Source: Tretioscincus oriximinensis
Lineage: Eukaryota; Chordata; Lepidosauria; Squamata; Gymnophthalmidae
DNA: 64,000 nucleotides
Assembly: GCA_022410635.1 (NCBI GenBank)
Contig: JAJVDF010000206.1
Location: 1,363,447-1,427,446, forward strand
Direction of reading: 5' to 3'
Of this stretch, positions 24,901-32,464 are shown in pieces; position 1 is the stretch's first letter, and the number at the start of each line of letters is the position of its first letter. Position numbers and translations under genes: made by a program. The notes beneath the pieces are model-generated. The model did not search any database and was not told where the DNA came from. It saw nothing but the letters and a program-made list of their open reading frames with translations.

Positions 24901-27569
24901 ACTATCCAAGCTGTTAGCTACCAATTCATAAAAATGAATTGAATGTTTTAAGAGCTTGGCTGCACCCCCACTTCATTTATTTATTCTACTATAATTGGAT
25001 ATTCCACAGTAAAGCATATATTCTGGAATAAATCAGTCCTCGTAGAGCTTTATTGTGGAACATCCAACTATAGTGGAATAAATAAGTGATGTGGTGATGG
25101 AGCCCTTGTTTAATAATGGTAGACTTGGAAATATAAAAATAGCTGTGAAAATAATTTAATGTTATCATTTTCAATATTTAAGTTCTTATGGATTACAATC
25201 TCAAAATCACAGGTGAACTTTCTGTGGGGCTAGGAACAAATCAGACCATCCATCGCAGCTAGGGTTTCCCTTTCCATCATTTGAGGTGCCAAGGTGAACA
25301 GCAGACAGGATCTTTGCATTAAAAAAAGCAGTTGCTTCTCTTTAGTAAGAAGGGGGGAAGAGTGCTTTGATAGTAACCAGTATAGGTTATGTTAAGAAAA
25401 TAGTAGGTCAGTTTATGGAGGGCCAGGTGTATGGACATCAGGCTCCTCAGGTATCACCTTGAAGAAATAGGTAAGGTGTCATTAAAGGCCATTTGCAGAG
25501 TAGGCTGAGAGTAAGTGAAAGTTTTTTATTTTATTTTCTGATTAAAATGCCCAGAAAAACAATTGATTGGGGAATATGTAAAATAGGATACTGGATTAGA
25601 CAAACTCTAAATTGATCCAGCTGAGTTCCTCTTATGTTCTTAAAAGCACTTTCCTGTTCTTGTGCAATTTCAACATGTTTGTCAGTGTTTTATGCATGTA
25701 TAAACCGATTATGAAACCATGCGATAAAATATGCTATGGCAAAAACCAAAGGTGTTAAACTTTAGCATACCTGAAAGGATGAAGGATTCCCTCCATCGTG
25801 GCAAAGACAGTGACCGGATGCCATTTGAGAAGCTGCCCTTGTAACCAGATTGACCAGCCACTTTCTGAACCAAGACTTTCCCTCCGGACCTGTCAATTGT
25901 ACCACTGCAAAAATAATGAATGCATTTGAATCAGAAATGCTTTTGATGTTCCACGCAGAATTTTACCTGTCCTGAAACAGCATATGCCAACTTATCTGGC
26001 ATCAATGTAAGTTCCCTTGGGGATCCCCACTGAACCCATGAAGGTTTGAACATCCTTTGACTTATTCTCTCTTCACAGAGCAACAGCATTCTACTCTCTA
26101 TTTATTTGAAAAAATCATAAAGGAGCAAATTATCAGGATCTATCAATCATGGTGGCTCTGTTCTCCTCCCCGTTCCTCTCATAGCAGCTACTGGTGCCAC
26201 ACTTGAGAGGAAGAGGAGAAGCGTTGGTTGGTTACTAAGCCACTAACATAGATAAGTAATTGGTTTAACTGAATATAAACTTCCTATATTTTTTATTTCC
26301 CTTAGTTTTGAACTTTCTCTTAAAATGGCAAGCAACCTTGCGCACCTGTGAATAGCAGCTCCACAGATGCTGGAAAAAGAAGCATAAATATCAGTGCCAT
26401 AGACTCGATATTTGACATCTTGACATCCAGGTGGGCATTTAGCAATAAATTCTGGGTTGATGATTTTTGCAGCTTTGATGTCACAGTCAATCTGAGGAAC
26501 ATCTGCAAATACACAAGCCTAAAGTTATTTTTAACACTGTTGACTTTATAGTACAAACGCCACAAAACTGACTCTACCAAACCATTTATATTTATGCTAC
26601 AATATATTTATTGTATTAATCTTGGAATTATTTTTTTTTAAATTCTCATAAGTTCTTTATCATGTATGATAACATGTTTATAATAAAATCCAATTAAAAA
26701 GCAACAACCAAATTCATCGACTATAATAATAAAAGAAGAAATAGTTGTTTTTTATACCTTGCTTTTCTGTATCCAGAGTTACTCAAAGTGGCTTACATAA
26801 TCTTCTGTTTTCCTCTTCATAACAGACATCTTGTGAAGTATCTGGGGCTGAGAGGCTGCAAGGAATCATGACTAGCCCAAGGTCACACAGCAGTAATGAG
26901 CTGGGAGACTTCCAGATAAAGATCTGGCACTCTAACTGCTAGACTAGATTGGCTCTCTTTAAGCATGTATAACAGCATAAACTACTGATGGTTTTCATGT
27001 TTTCTTCTAAATTGCACCCGTTCAATATAGTTTTTCCTTTACAGGAAATGTCTGGGAATGGTGTTCATGTAAGAAAAATGGGGGGAAAAAAACCCTGAAC
27101 AGATATATTTTTTTAATTTGCCACAAATAATTATGTTATTGTTATTTTAAATGTCTTATGGATAAAAATGATGGTTTTACACTTTTATCTGAACTGTAAA
27201 ATCATAGTTTTCACCTTTTAAAATTATTTTTGCATGTTTCCCAGCAATCTAATTCATAATCTAATCGGACAAATGCATACGTCCTATTTCTAACGTATGT
27301 AAAATATATAAATCACATTAGCACAAAGATGCATTACAAAAATCCCCCTAAAATGGCTAAGTGGAATGAAAGGAACAGACGGTTACCTTCTAGTAATCTG
27401 TATGGCTTATTCAACCGCTTAACAAAATACAGTTTATTGNTAAATAAATTAACCTACCAGTCCAGTTGGGGGTGACTGAAGTGGAATGTGCTGTTTCAGA
27501 TTTTTGAAGGGTGTCAGCAGTAAGAAACAACAATAGGGCAGTTGGAAAAACCAGGGGAACTTTGCCCAT
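743..27569 (-). CDS. VIT: VIT, vitrin (LCCL and vWA domain extracellular matrix protein), 15 coding exons
   Basis: Vitrin is a secreted matrix protein related to cochlin. I joined 15 exons on the minus strand: 27569-27458, 26502-26346, 25904-25771, 21107-21033, 19471-19250, 17465-17432, 17305-17256, 15034-14972, 13691-13644, 9180-9118, 7613-7466, 6137-6034, 5067-4841, 2965-2452 and 921-743. The total is 2130 nt, or 709 residues plus a TGA stop, with phases consistent at all 14 junctions. The human protein, as I recall it, is slightly shorter. Order: signal peptide (about 1-18), LCCL domain (about 41-135), Ser/Thr/Pro-rich linker (about 136-319), vWA1 (about 321-480) and vWA2 (about 522-705). 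The LCCL signature YGTDIYASFSSICGAAIHSG is intact. Metal-site DxSxS motifs are D330/S332/S334 and D532/S534/S536. Both domains look open and functional. The last residues NICTEFNSQPRN match vitrin rather than cochlin. Identification comes from memory of the family and was not searched. Non-coding 5' exons are not identified. Confidence 0.95.
922..2451 (-). other. VIT intron 14
   Basis: The GT-AG intron holds the CR1 fragment at 1270-2012. A piece resembling another LINE 3' end lies near 2205-2280 (minus). Nothing else is recognised. Confidence 0.8.
1270..2012 (-). mobile_element. CR1-type LINE fragment, reverse transcriptase C-terminus and 3' end
   Basis: The element lies in the last VIT intron. 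Read on the minus strand, degenerate frames give EYCGQFWSPHLIKDTVELEK, then YKIMHGIDMVNREKLFSLSH and ITRTRGHFLKLMGKR, the typical C-terminal part of CR1-like LINE ORF2. The 3' untranslated part is at the low-coordinate end. It is 5'-truncated and broken by stops. Confidence 0.85.
2452..2965 (-). CDS. VIT: VIT coding exon 14 (inter-domain segment and most of vWA2)
   Basis: The acceptor is GTCTTTTAG and the donor GTAAAT. This is the largest exon, 514 nt. It codes AVCRTNGYYSINVPSWFSLH, then KRVCDSDRLVCSKTCLNSAD, then vWA2 with VIDGSSSVGTGNFRTVLQF, SGGTSTGAAINY and LITDGRSYDDVRG. All three metal-site motifs (DxSxS, Thr of GGT, TDG) are present in vWA2. It leaves in phase 1 before the last exon. 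Confidence 0.97.
2966..4840 (-). other. VIT intron 13
   Basis: The intron is bounded by GTAAGG and TTTTAG. I see no clear repeat or gene in it. Confidence 0.85.
4841..5067 (-). CDS. VIT: VIT coding exon 13 (vWA1 end)
   Basis: The acceptor is CTTTCCCAG and the donor GTAAGG. The 227-nt exon codes ALSFVNKNFFEDANGNRG, VVVVMVDGWPTDKVEEASRL and ARESGINIFFVTIEG. The central hydrophobic strand and VDGWPTD motif are typical of vitrin vWA1. It leaves in phase 0. Confidence 0.97.
5068..6033 (-). other. VIT intron 12
   Basis: The intron is bounded by GTATGT and CCCAG. I see no recognisable element in it. Confidence 0.85.
6034..6137 (-). CDS. VIT: VIT coding exon 12 (vWA1 middle)
   Basis: The acceptor is TTAAAATAG after a good pyrimidine tract, and the donor is GTATGT. 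It codes EPSTEFNLKSYTNSKDLKGA then IEKIGQKGGSSNVG. The usual vWA Thr of the GGT motif is Ser here (GGSSNVG; human GGLSNVG as recalled), so the metal site of vWA1 may be incomplete. Confidence 0.94.
6210..6595 (-). mobile_element. CR1-type LINE 3' fragment
   Basis: It lies in VIT intron 11. The minus-strand 3' tail is GTTCTTAT-like, followed by the family's conserved block (TCTAGTCCAG, TGTCTCACACA, TGTTGCTCCAT, AATTCCACAGACCGATGA on the plus strand). It is the same family as 1270-2012, 30728-31145 and 53869-54460. Confidence 0.8.
7466..7613 (-). CDS. VIT: VIT coding exon 11 (vWA1 start)
   Basis: The acceptor is TCCCTCAG and the donor GTAAGG. It codes CKVDLSFLIDGSWSIGKRRF and continues to GGPLMGIIQYG. 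DGSWS keeps the metal-binding DxSxS motif of a vWA domain, and the sequence matches vitrin vWA1 closely. It is 148 nt, entering in phase 1 and leaving in phase 2. Confidence 0.96.
7614..9117 (-). other. VIT intron 10 with an AAT-rich simple repeat
   Basis: The intron is bounded by GTATGT and CTCAG. It contains a short (AAT)n/(AAC)n stretch at about 7818-7850. No transposon is recognised in it. Confidence 0.75.
9118..9180 (-). CDS. VIT: VIT coding exon 10 (end of linker)
   Basis: The acceptor is CATTACAG and the donor GTATGT. The 63-nt exon, phase 1 to 1, codes FNSKEDVVPKPSGSDSQGNS and leads directly into the first vWA domain. Confidence 0.85.
11170..11625 (+). mobile_element. probable L1-like LINE 3' end
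   Basis: A plus-strand frame gives the fragment KKWMKNWAKLIVYVQ. It is followed by an A/T-rich 3' end with an AATAAAAAT signal and an A-rich tail near 11590-11615. It resembles the 3' end of a reptile L1-type element but is degenerate. Confidence 0.4.
12010..12280. promoter_or_regulatory. candidate conserved non-coding element in VIT intron 9
   Basis: The block is free of repeats and of balanced base composition, with homeodomain-type cores (AGCTAATTAAGC near 12203-12214 and CTCATTAAAT) and E-box-like CAGCTG motifs (CAGCTG near 12091 and ACAGCTGTC near 12236). Its texture differs from the decayed intron around it. Function is inferred only. Confidence 0.3.
12860..13365 (+). mobile_element. 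BovB (RTE clade) LINE remnant, ORF2 C-terminal part
   Basis: Plus-strand sequence follows the well-known BovB ORF2 end. Examples are the AGTGTATTAAAAAGCAGAGA motif at about 13040, GTTGGACTATAAAAAAGGCTGA, GAATTGATTCTTTTTGAACTGT, TACTTTGGCCACATAATG and GAAAAGACCCTGATG. Readable pieces include LKSRDVTLETKLHIAKVM and YFGHIMRRQESLEKTLMLGK. Stops and frameshifts make it a dead copy. BovB is common in squamates. Confidence 0.85.
13644..13691 (-). CDS. VIT: VIT coding exon 9 (linker)
   Basis: The acceptor is TTGTCACAG and the donor GTAAAA. The 48-nt exon, phase 1 to 1, codes MKTDMRKPGSTVFEA. The reading frame is fixed by its neighbours on both sides. Confidence 0.8.
13831..14250. repeat. (GTAT)n / (GT)n / (ACGT)-rich microsatellite with assembly gap
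   Basis: The left flank is (GTAT)n. The assembly gap covers 13861-14155. The right flank is TGTGTA, then alternating pyrimidine-purine GTACGCGT repeats, then GTACGTAT repeats to 14250. It lies in VIT intron 8. Open frames crossing it are repeat artefacts. Confidence 0.95.
14872..14943. mobile_element. Tc1/mariner-type inverted-repeat hairpin (minimal MITE)
   Basis: Arms 14879-14906 and 14910-14937 are 28 nt, inverted with one mismatch, around a 3-nt loop (GTT). The ends read CTCAAAAnAATTAAGGGAACAC, the familiar terminal repeat of a Tc1/mariner family, and the outer ends abut TA dinucleotides. Only the two terminal repeats remain, head to head. Confidence 0.75.
14972..15034 (-). CDS. VIT: VIT coding exon 8 (linker)
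   Basis: The acceptor is ACACCCAG and the donor GTAAGT. The 63-nt exon, phase 1 to 1, codes LQGQEPHVPFWKPASSPANL. It is Pro-rich, in line with the vitrin linker. Confidence 0.82.
15187..15530 (-). mobile_element. tRNA/CORE-type SINE fragment split by a hAT MITE
   Basis: Two pieces, 15187-15260 and 15464-15530, rejoin into one SINE. Markers are CCCAAGGTCACCCAG, the B-box complement GGAGTCAAACCAGG, and TCTAACCATTATACCAAACTGG as the complement of the A box. The MITE at 15261-15463 sits exactly in the B-box region. Confidence 0.75.
15261..15463. mobile_element. hAT-type palindromic MITE with perfect 8-bp target duplication
   Basis: The ends are TAGGCTGACCAGATG and CATCTGGTCAGCCTA (inverted), and the whole element folds on itself. 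It is flanked by AGTCAAAC at 15253-15260 and AGTCAAAC at 15464-15471. The 8-bp duplication points to the hAT superfamily. A second copy is at 63539-63713. Confidence 0.92.
15930..15952. repeat. poly-C tract
   Basis: It is a C-rich run interrupted by one T, in VIT intron 7. Confidence 0.9.
16369..17029. mobile_element. GGCTGC-ended foldback DNA transposon
   Basis: The 12-bp ends GGCTGCAAACGC and GCGTTTGCAGCC are exact inverted repeats, and CGTGGAATG/CATTCCACG extends them. The interior 16545-16745 is a second, imperfect inverted repeat: the CTGTCTTACCGACACCCA arm pairs with the TGTGCCAGTAAGACAGGG arm, and CTCTGGGCTG with CAGCCCAGAG. The flanks are TCA and TTA, one mismatch from a 3-bp duplication. 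It has no transposase frame. It lies in VIT intron 7. Confidence 0.8.
17256..17305 (-). CDS. VIT: VIT coding exon 7 (linker)
   Basis: The acceptor is GCATTTAG and the donor GTAAAG. The 50-nt exon codes STSSHASNRNIARPNT, which resembles the vitrin linker around TSSQNRPRADPG as I recall it. It is separated from exon 6 by a short 126-nt intron. Confidence 0.8.
17432..17465 (-). CDS. VIT: VIT coding exon 6 (linker micro-exon, acceptor ambiguous)
   Basis: The donor GTATGT is clear (17431-17426). Three AG acceptors are possible, giving exon starts at 17470, 17465 or 17459 (39, 34 or 28 nt). Only the 34-nt and 28-nt forms connect exon 5 (leaving in phase 1) to exon 7 (needing phase 2). The 39-nt form reaches a stop codon at the start of exon 9. 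The 34-nt form codes GSGCTRKDSESR in context. Confidence 0.65.
17466..19249 (-). other. VIT intron 5
   Basis: The intron is bounded by GTGAGC and one of three AG acceptors (see exon 6). It is AT-rich with no repeat that I can name. Confidence 0.75.
19250..19471 (-). CDS. VIT: VIT coding exon 5 (Thr-rich linker)
   Basis: The acceptor is CTAATATAG and the donor GTGAGC. The 222-nt exon, phase 1 to 1, codes a Thr/Ser/Pro-rich segment (for example NTTPNPTTIPTTIMTTIAT), a likely O-glycosylated spacer. This region of vitrin evolves fast, so the evidence is position, splice sites, phase and composition rather than close similarity. Confidence 0.85.
20500..20778. mobile_element. GGCTGC-ended MITE with TTA target duplication (PIF/Harbinger-like)
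   Basis: The terminal inverted repeats are GGCTGCATCCAAATGC and GCGTGTGGATGCAGCC (first 11 bp exact). TTA occurs on both sides (20497-20499 and 20779-20781). It lies in VIT intron 4. A 3-bp TTA duplication suits PIF/Harbinger; the superfamily is inferred. Confidence 0.8.
21033..21107 (-). CDS. VIT: VIT coding exon 4 (linker), followed by a GC donor
   Basis: It codes EGKPKKGVQYPSTLEYSTSK and a few further residues, matching the vitrin segment just after the LCCL domain. The acceptor is TTTTTACAG. The 3' junction reads AAAAG then GCAAGT, the consensus for a GC-AG intron. The nearest GT lies 4 nt further on and would break the frame. The exon is 75 nt, phase 1 to phase 1. Confidence 0.9.
21841..22045 (-). 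mobile_element. tRNA-derived CORE-like SINE
   Basis: Minus-oriented copy. Landmarks on the plus strand are TTGGTTTTTATACCTCACT, ACAGACACTTTCTGAAGG, ACCAAACCAGGAGACTTCC (complement of the B box) and CTCTACACCAGACTGACTCTC (complement of the A box). Confidence 0.75.
24217..24620 (+). mobile_element. GGCTGC-family MITE, copy A (right end decayed)
   Basis: It starts GGCTGCGGACACACGAC. It shares internal landmarks with copies at 42063-42464 and 51753-52122: AAAGCTATATTNTGGAATATA, CCAATAGAAACAACTGCTGC, TTTGTGCACACGCAT, GGAACGATGNCTNAATATC and AATAGTTTATTC. The right terminal repeat is not recognisable before the adjoining LINE. Confidence 0.75.
24624..24930 (-). mobile_element. CR1-type LINE 3' end with TTATGTTC tail, young subfamily
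   Basis: The minus-strand tail is a run of TTATGTTC/TTCTTATGTTC units (24628-24660), as in the short 3' repeats of CR1-type elements. The body is nearly identical to 50854-51060, with few differences over about 190 bp. Confidence 0.85.
25771..25904 (-). CDS. VIT: VIT coding exon 3 (second part of LCCL domain)
   Basis: The acceptor is TTTTTGCAG and the donor GTATGC. It codes VQKVAGQSGYKGSFSNGI followed by SLSLPRWRESFIL, the conserved end of the vitrin LCCL domain. The length is 134 nt, entering in phase 2 and leaving in phase 1. Confidence 0.95.
26346..26502 (-). CDS. VIT: VIT coding exon 2 (first part of LCCL domain)
   Basis: The acceptor is TTTGCAG and the donor GTGCGC. The exon codes VPQIDCDIKAAKIINPEF, then CPPGCQ, then the LCCL signature with Cys and the AAIHSG motif. 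The exon is 157 nt, entering in phase 1 and leaving in phase 2. The four-cysteine LCCL pattern starts here. Confidence 0.95.
26600..26715 (+). mobile_element. possible LINE 3' tail
   Basis: The A/T-rich end (TAATAAAATCCAATTAAAAAG near 26680-26700) resembles the tail at 11580-11615. It lies in VIT intron 1 and is weakly supported. Confidence 0.25.
26734..26958 (-). mobile_element. tRNA-derived CORE-like SINE
   Basis: It lies in VIT intron 1. Plus-strand landmarks are TTTTTATACCTTGCTTTTC, AACAGACATCTTGTGAAGTA, CCCAAGGTCACACAGCAG and ACTGCTAGACTAGATTGGCTCTC. It is the same family as 21841-22045 and 52590-52780. Confidence 0.8.
27458..27569 (-). CDS. VIT: VIT coding exon 1 (signal peptide)
   Basis: The exon codes for residues 1-37, starting MGKVPLVFPTALLLFLTA. 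This is a basic start, a hydrophobic core and a small residue, as in a secretory signal peptide. The ATG has A at -3 and G at +4, a strong start context. The exon ends in one extra G before donor GTAGGT (27457-27452), which joins in phase to exon 2 to make Asp. An N-W-T glycosylation sequon sits at residues 35-37. The mature N-terminus diverges from the mammalian protein I remember, so this exon is the least certain by similarity; position, frame and signal-peptide character support it. Confidence 0.8.
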
Positions 27570-30500
27570 TCTTTCTCATCTTATTGGTTCTACTATAAGT
27601 GTTCAGAAAGACACTTTGGGTATTATCATGTACAAAACTTACAGGAAAACAGGCATACCGTCCATTTCCTTTCTGCACTGGCCTTTATTCCAGATTAGGA
27701 ACCTGTCATCTGATGATGGTGCAAAATATGGCAGGCCCTTCCCTAACATGCCAGTGCTCGTCCCTATTCCACACTGCAATCCATGACAAAGTCCAGTGGA
27801 GAAAACATTTTGTCAAAGCTGTTAGACGACTTTCCCTTTCAGATCAGTCACNTGCCCTGTTTCTTTTACTTACACAGTTTAGACTTTTTATTCTTCTTTG
27901 CGGTTTCTTTAGTTGCGTGGATATATACCAGCAAGAAAGCTAAAAAGAAAAAAAAAGAAATTAAAAGAGTAGGTGGGACTAGGAGAAGTACAGCACACTT
28001 GGTAACGACAAATGAAATGACATGACTGGGGAGATCCTAAGTCCTCAGACATCTTGCAGAAAGCCCTGCCTTGTTACCAAGGGTTAAAAAGGAGCTTCTC
28101 TTGAAGTCTTTTCCCAACTCTGAAGGTAAATAATCTTTTTCCTGACTATTTGAGAGGAAGTGCCCAGATCAACATCACAGGCTCTTCCTTTTTTCTTTTG
28201 TGCTGAACTCAATAATAATCCTCTCCCAGTGATTCTAGACAGGGAGGGTGGGAAGAATGTGATCAAACCACAATGTGGTTGCAATGGTGAGCGTACGTGA
28301 CATCACTGATGTCGCCCCACATGCAGTGGTGTGCTGCTAATGTCAGAGAGGATCACAGGCAGTGGGGGTCTTCTCTTGCTCAGGTGAAGCAAGGGATCCT
28401 GTTTATGATCCTCAGCAGGAAGAGAGTGTGGATTCCACATGGATCTCTTGGAATGTGATTTTATCGTAAGACTTTTTGACTACGTCATATGACACACAGT
28501 TACATGTGGACTTCAAATGAAATCTAAAGTTTGCTTTAAGCTGGAAGATGGACTACTGACTGAGTTTGCATTGGCTGCTAATGGTTGGTAGTTCTTTGGG
28601 AAAGTTCTCAGATCAGTCCAGAAAAAGTGCTTTCCTCTTTTGACATTGGGTCAGCTGTCCTTAGAAAGTTGCCTAGGAATCTTCAGCGCTTGCCACCAGA
28701 ATGGAAGTCACACTGTGAGGACACAGAAGGGTATGGAAAGAGACTTTTAAGGCAACATCAGTGACAACTAGTGAAGTAGGGTTAATGTATAGAGCAAGGA
28801 ACTGAATGAAGTTTTACCGTTGATCTATCTTGGTAAAAGTTGAACTATAGAAGCATTCAATTTTACCAAAAAGAGCACACCAGAGAAAATGTAGAACCTG
28901 AATTCTGTTCGTAACATATTATGCAAAAATAAATATGAATATCTGTAGGCTTTTTCTGAGATATGTGTATAAGGCTGAAGTGTTTCATTCGTAAGTTCAA
29001 CTTCTATACATATACATTCAGATTCCACTCTTCTGTCAATTCAAGAAATATGACCTATTATTCTATATATAATATTTTTAGAATAGTTTCTGACTCGTCT
29101 ATTTCTCCTGATTATATTTATATAATTCTACAATAGTATAGAGAGGGATACATAGGTGTAAAAGTTTATGAAAGACTGAAGCAGAATCCTGAATGATTCA
29201 AGACAGACATAAGGAAATATTTCTCAAAATAAAGGACTGTTAAAGATTGAAGCCGAATTCTTGAATTGATAACTGTGAGTTGTGATACTGACCTCCAACT
29301 TGGAGGGTGTCAAAAGAGAAAGTTGAGACAATTTCATGAATGGCAGTATCAACAGGTGCTTTCTGAATGATAATATAACTTTGTCTTCTGTAGGCTGCAT
29401 CACCACTTTCCAACAGTGGCATTTGCGGTTGCAAGAGTCATCTCATACTGTTTCATTTTCAGGACACAATTATAAATGAAAGAACCACTTTTGTGTGGTG
29501 TGATTTTGTCCACTATTGAAAAGATATCTGCTTGTTTGGAAGTGAAAATGAGGAAAATGCCTTTTGCAGTAAAGACAATGTGATAACTTCTTCCTTGAGC
29601 TTTTTATTAAACTGCCTTCCAGGTAAGTGGAGTAGAGACTCGGCCATAAGAGTTGCTTCTGCAACTGGGTGACCACAATAAGAACAGACTATAAGGGTCA
29701 CTGCTTCAATCCAGTTGGACAATTCTCATGCTTTCCTCCTCTTACAATTAATCCAATATACAGCAGCTTAGCTCCTAAGCAATTACTTACTGAATGTTGC
29801 CACAATAGCTGTAGTCACTTTCATGCTGAGAAAAACAAAGTCTTAAGAATGTCAACAGGATTCACTGAAAAGTAAAAATCCACAGTTAATTTAGGTGCAA
29901 AATCTAGATATTTACCTTTGATCATTTTAAAGGCCCTGTTGTCTTCAAAATGTAAATAATCAGCTTAGGGATTCTTGCTGAAACCCATGGCAAAAGTCAG
30001 AAACTATTTTAACCTCATTTGCAGAATAGAAATAAATGCTTGTTTGGAAATTCAAAGGATGTCACTATTTCACTCTACATAATGTAGAGTTCACTGGCTA
30101 TGTAATGTAAGAATTTTGAGAAAATGCTGGCTTTCTATTATGAGTTCCCAAACCCTTAATCACAGTGAGAAGATAACATAAGGACCTTTGCTAAGCTTTA
30201 GATCTTATGATAAGATATGTGAATTAAAGTGGAATAGAATTTCATTCTGTTGCTTGGGGAAAGAGTTGGGAATAAAGCGGTTTTTCTGTGGTATCTCCCA
30301 GACTTCCCTTATCTCTGCCGATCTTATGAGGCAAGGAAAGGGTGACCCTTTGTTTGAATGCTTGCTTGTGCAATGACGTGCTGAATATTTTGATTGTGCA
30401 AATATTAGGGATGTGTGCAGTGGCCACTTCTGGTGCATGCATAATCACAATTTCCAAGCCGAAGATTGCGTAGGCATCCAGATAAACTATTTGAGGAAAA

Positions 30501-30727
30501 CCATGGGAAGAGTTGTCCACACCAAATATTGATATGGAGGTCTACCTCTTTCTCACTGTGCAGTGTTGGGATTGCTATCATTACTTGTGTCAATCCCAAT
30601 ACAGCATGGGATTGGCATCCATTTTTTACCCTGTCTAAATGAGATTGTACTCTATACTATTTCATAAGTTCTCTTAACCATTTAAAAACATTTAACCATG
30701 GTAACTGTAAATGTGAACCTATTAAAC
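27570..30727. other. VIT 5' flank, no gene recognised
   Basis: The region directly upstream of the VIT start codon has no CpG island or clear TATA promoter. A possible acceptor (ACTTATAG) sits about 30 nt upstream of the ATG, so an upstream non-coding exon may exist. The open frames at 29224-29722 are not recognised. Confidence 0.6.
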
Positions 30728-31145
30728 ACAAGAACGTAAGAGGAGCTTTGCTCATTCAGGCCGGAGCCCATCTAGTCCAGCCTTCTGCCTCACACAGTGG
30801 CCCACCAATTGTACCTGAGCAGTCTGGAACAGAAGAAGGCAAAATCTTCACCTGTTCTAGACACCCTGCAAATGCTATTTCAAGAATCCTGTCTGTTGCT
30901 CCATCTCGGCGACAGTATCAAGAGATCCATTCCAGTAGCTGTTTATAACCTTGGCTTCCATAAACTTGTCCAATCCTGTCTTAACGCTATCCAGGTTGCT
31001 AGCTATTACCACCTCTTTTAGAAGTAAATTCCATACGCCGACGACCCTCTGGGTGAAAAAATACTTCCTTTTGTCTGTCCTCATTCTTCTGCCCATCAGT
31101 TTCAAAGAATGCCCCTTGCTCCTAGTGTTGTGTGATAGATAAAAC
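30728..31145 (-). mobile_element. CR1-type LINE 3' part including ORF2 end
   Basis: A minus frame reads KLMGRRMRTDKRKYFFTQRV, VGVWNLLLKEVVIASNLDSV and KTGLDKFMEAK, the CR1-like ORF2 C-terminus. The low-coordinate end bears the TTCTTAYG-type tail. It is 5'-truncated. Confidence 0.88.
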
Positions 31146-31326
31146 AGTTAAAGGATATACCTTTCCGCTACCAATTGTTATTTTGGTTTATTTTATACTT
31201 TGCTTCATGATTCTCCAGCAAATTCCAGTGTGGTAAACCCAGATCACAGAATTGTGCAGTTTTAAAGTGTTATTTATTCTATTAAAGTGTTAAATCTATT
31301 ATTAGTAGATTGTCCTTTAGAATAAC

Positions 31327-31665
31327 CAGTGCTTTTTTTCTAAAAAAAAAAGGTGCCGGTACTAACGCCAGCGAGGGGGGGGGGNNNNNNNNNNNNNNNN
31401 NNNNNNNNNNNNNNNNNNNGGAGGAGCATGGTGGCAGCGCGGTGGTGGTGGGAGTGTGGGGGGGAGCACGGTGTTAGCGGGGGCGGGGGGAGCGCGGGGC
31501 GGTGTTAGCGGCCGCCACCACCGCCGCCACCCCCCGCCACCACCGCCGCCGCAGTACCAGCACCTTTTATTTAGGCCGTGGCGGGAAGCGGGGGAGCGTG
31601 GGGGCACCCCCCCCCCGCCTAAATAAAAGGTGCCGGTACTGCGTTCTGGCACAAAAAAAGCCCTG
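31327..31665. mobile_element. hAT-type MITE, GC-rich interior, perfect 8-bp target duplication
   Basis: The ends are CAGTGCTTTTTTT and AAAAAAAGCCCTG (inverted). AGGTGCCGGTACT occurs just inside both ends. The flanks are AGAATAAC at 31319-31326 and AGAATAAC at 31666-31673. The interior is G-rich on the left and includes a gap at 31385-31419; it contains an inner inverted repeat AAAAGGTGC/GCACCTTTT. It has no coding capacity. Confidence 0.92.
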
Positions 31666-31673
31666 AGAATAAC

Positions 31674-32464
31674 GTTGATGTTTACTAATAGTTCCCATAA
31701 ATAGTGTGGTTTGGGAACTATCATGGGGAGCATCTTTTGGAAACTTAAATTTTTGTTGTAAGTAAACTTCTGCATGTTTAGAGTTACCTGATAAAAGCTA
31801 AGCAGCAATGCAATATCTTTTTAAAAACATTATTAGATGTGTAACTCTGCTGTCTTGCTTTTTATTCTACGCATACTATTTTTATAGAAAGTGTGTGTGA
31901 AATTCAGTCATTTTCAAAAACATAATGATAATATACTGATGAAAATGATATTATAATCTATTCAAAAATAGCCCTGGCCATTGGCCCATAGATATTGAAC
32001 TTGGATACTATACAATTTTCTATGGGGCACTGAATGTCAGAATCACTTCCCCAGGCCTAATACAATGGTCATATGCAGAAGTAGCTTCACTATGCTTCCC
32101 ATCTTTATTGGATGAAAGATCATAGTAAGCTGTGCAATACAAAGTACCTATCAAGTATACCATCCCCTTATAATTCCCACAGTTCATCCCCCCAGTACAA
32201 TTACCCCACCGTGACCTTGAGTTCTCAAAACATCTCATAGTTCCCAGATGAATACTATCAGCACATACACAGCTTAACCACAACAGAAGACAAAGGCTAC
32301 AGCTGCATTAATAAAAGCTGACAGAGATGGCCAAGTTTGGGAAATGCCAAAGACAGCAATGCTGAAAAAATGTGCCTGATATGGAAACATACCCCTTGGA
32401 AGTAAATCAGCATGCTTTTACTATACTACTAGTGATTCAGTAAGCTTAAGCGAGGACAGCAGTT
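31674..32464. other. unannotated flank
   Basis: No gene or recognised repeat is seen. Confidence 0.5.

Larger units (their letters stand above)
21108..25770 (-). other. VIT intron 3
   Basis: The 4.7-kb intron contains a SINE (21841-22045), a GGCTGC-family MITE (24217-24620) and a CR1 3' end (24624-24930). The remainder, 22046-24216 and 24931-25770, shows no clear element. Confidence 0.8.

Noticed and set aside
29224..29722. Minus-strand frames in two registers, possible retropseudogene
   Set aside because: The pieces resemble no protein I know and are interrupted; evidence is too weak to annotate.
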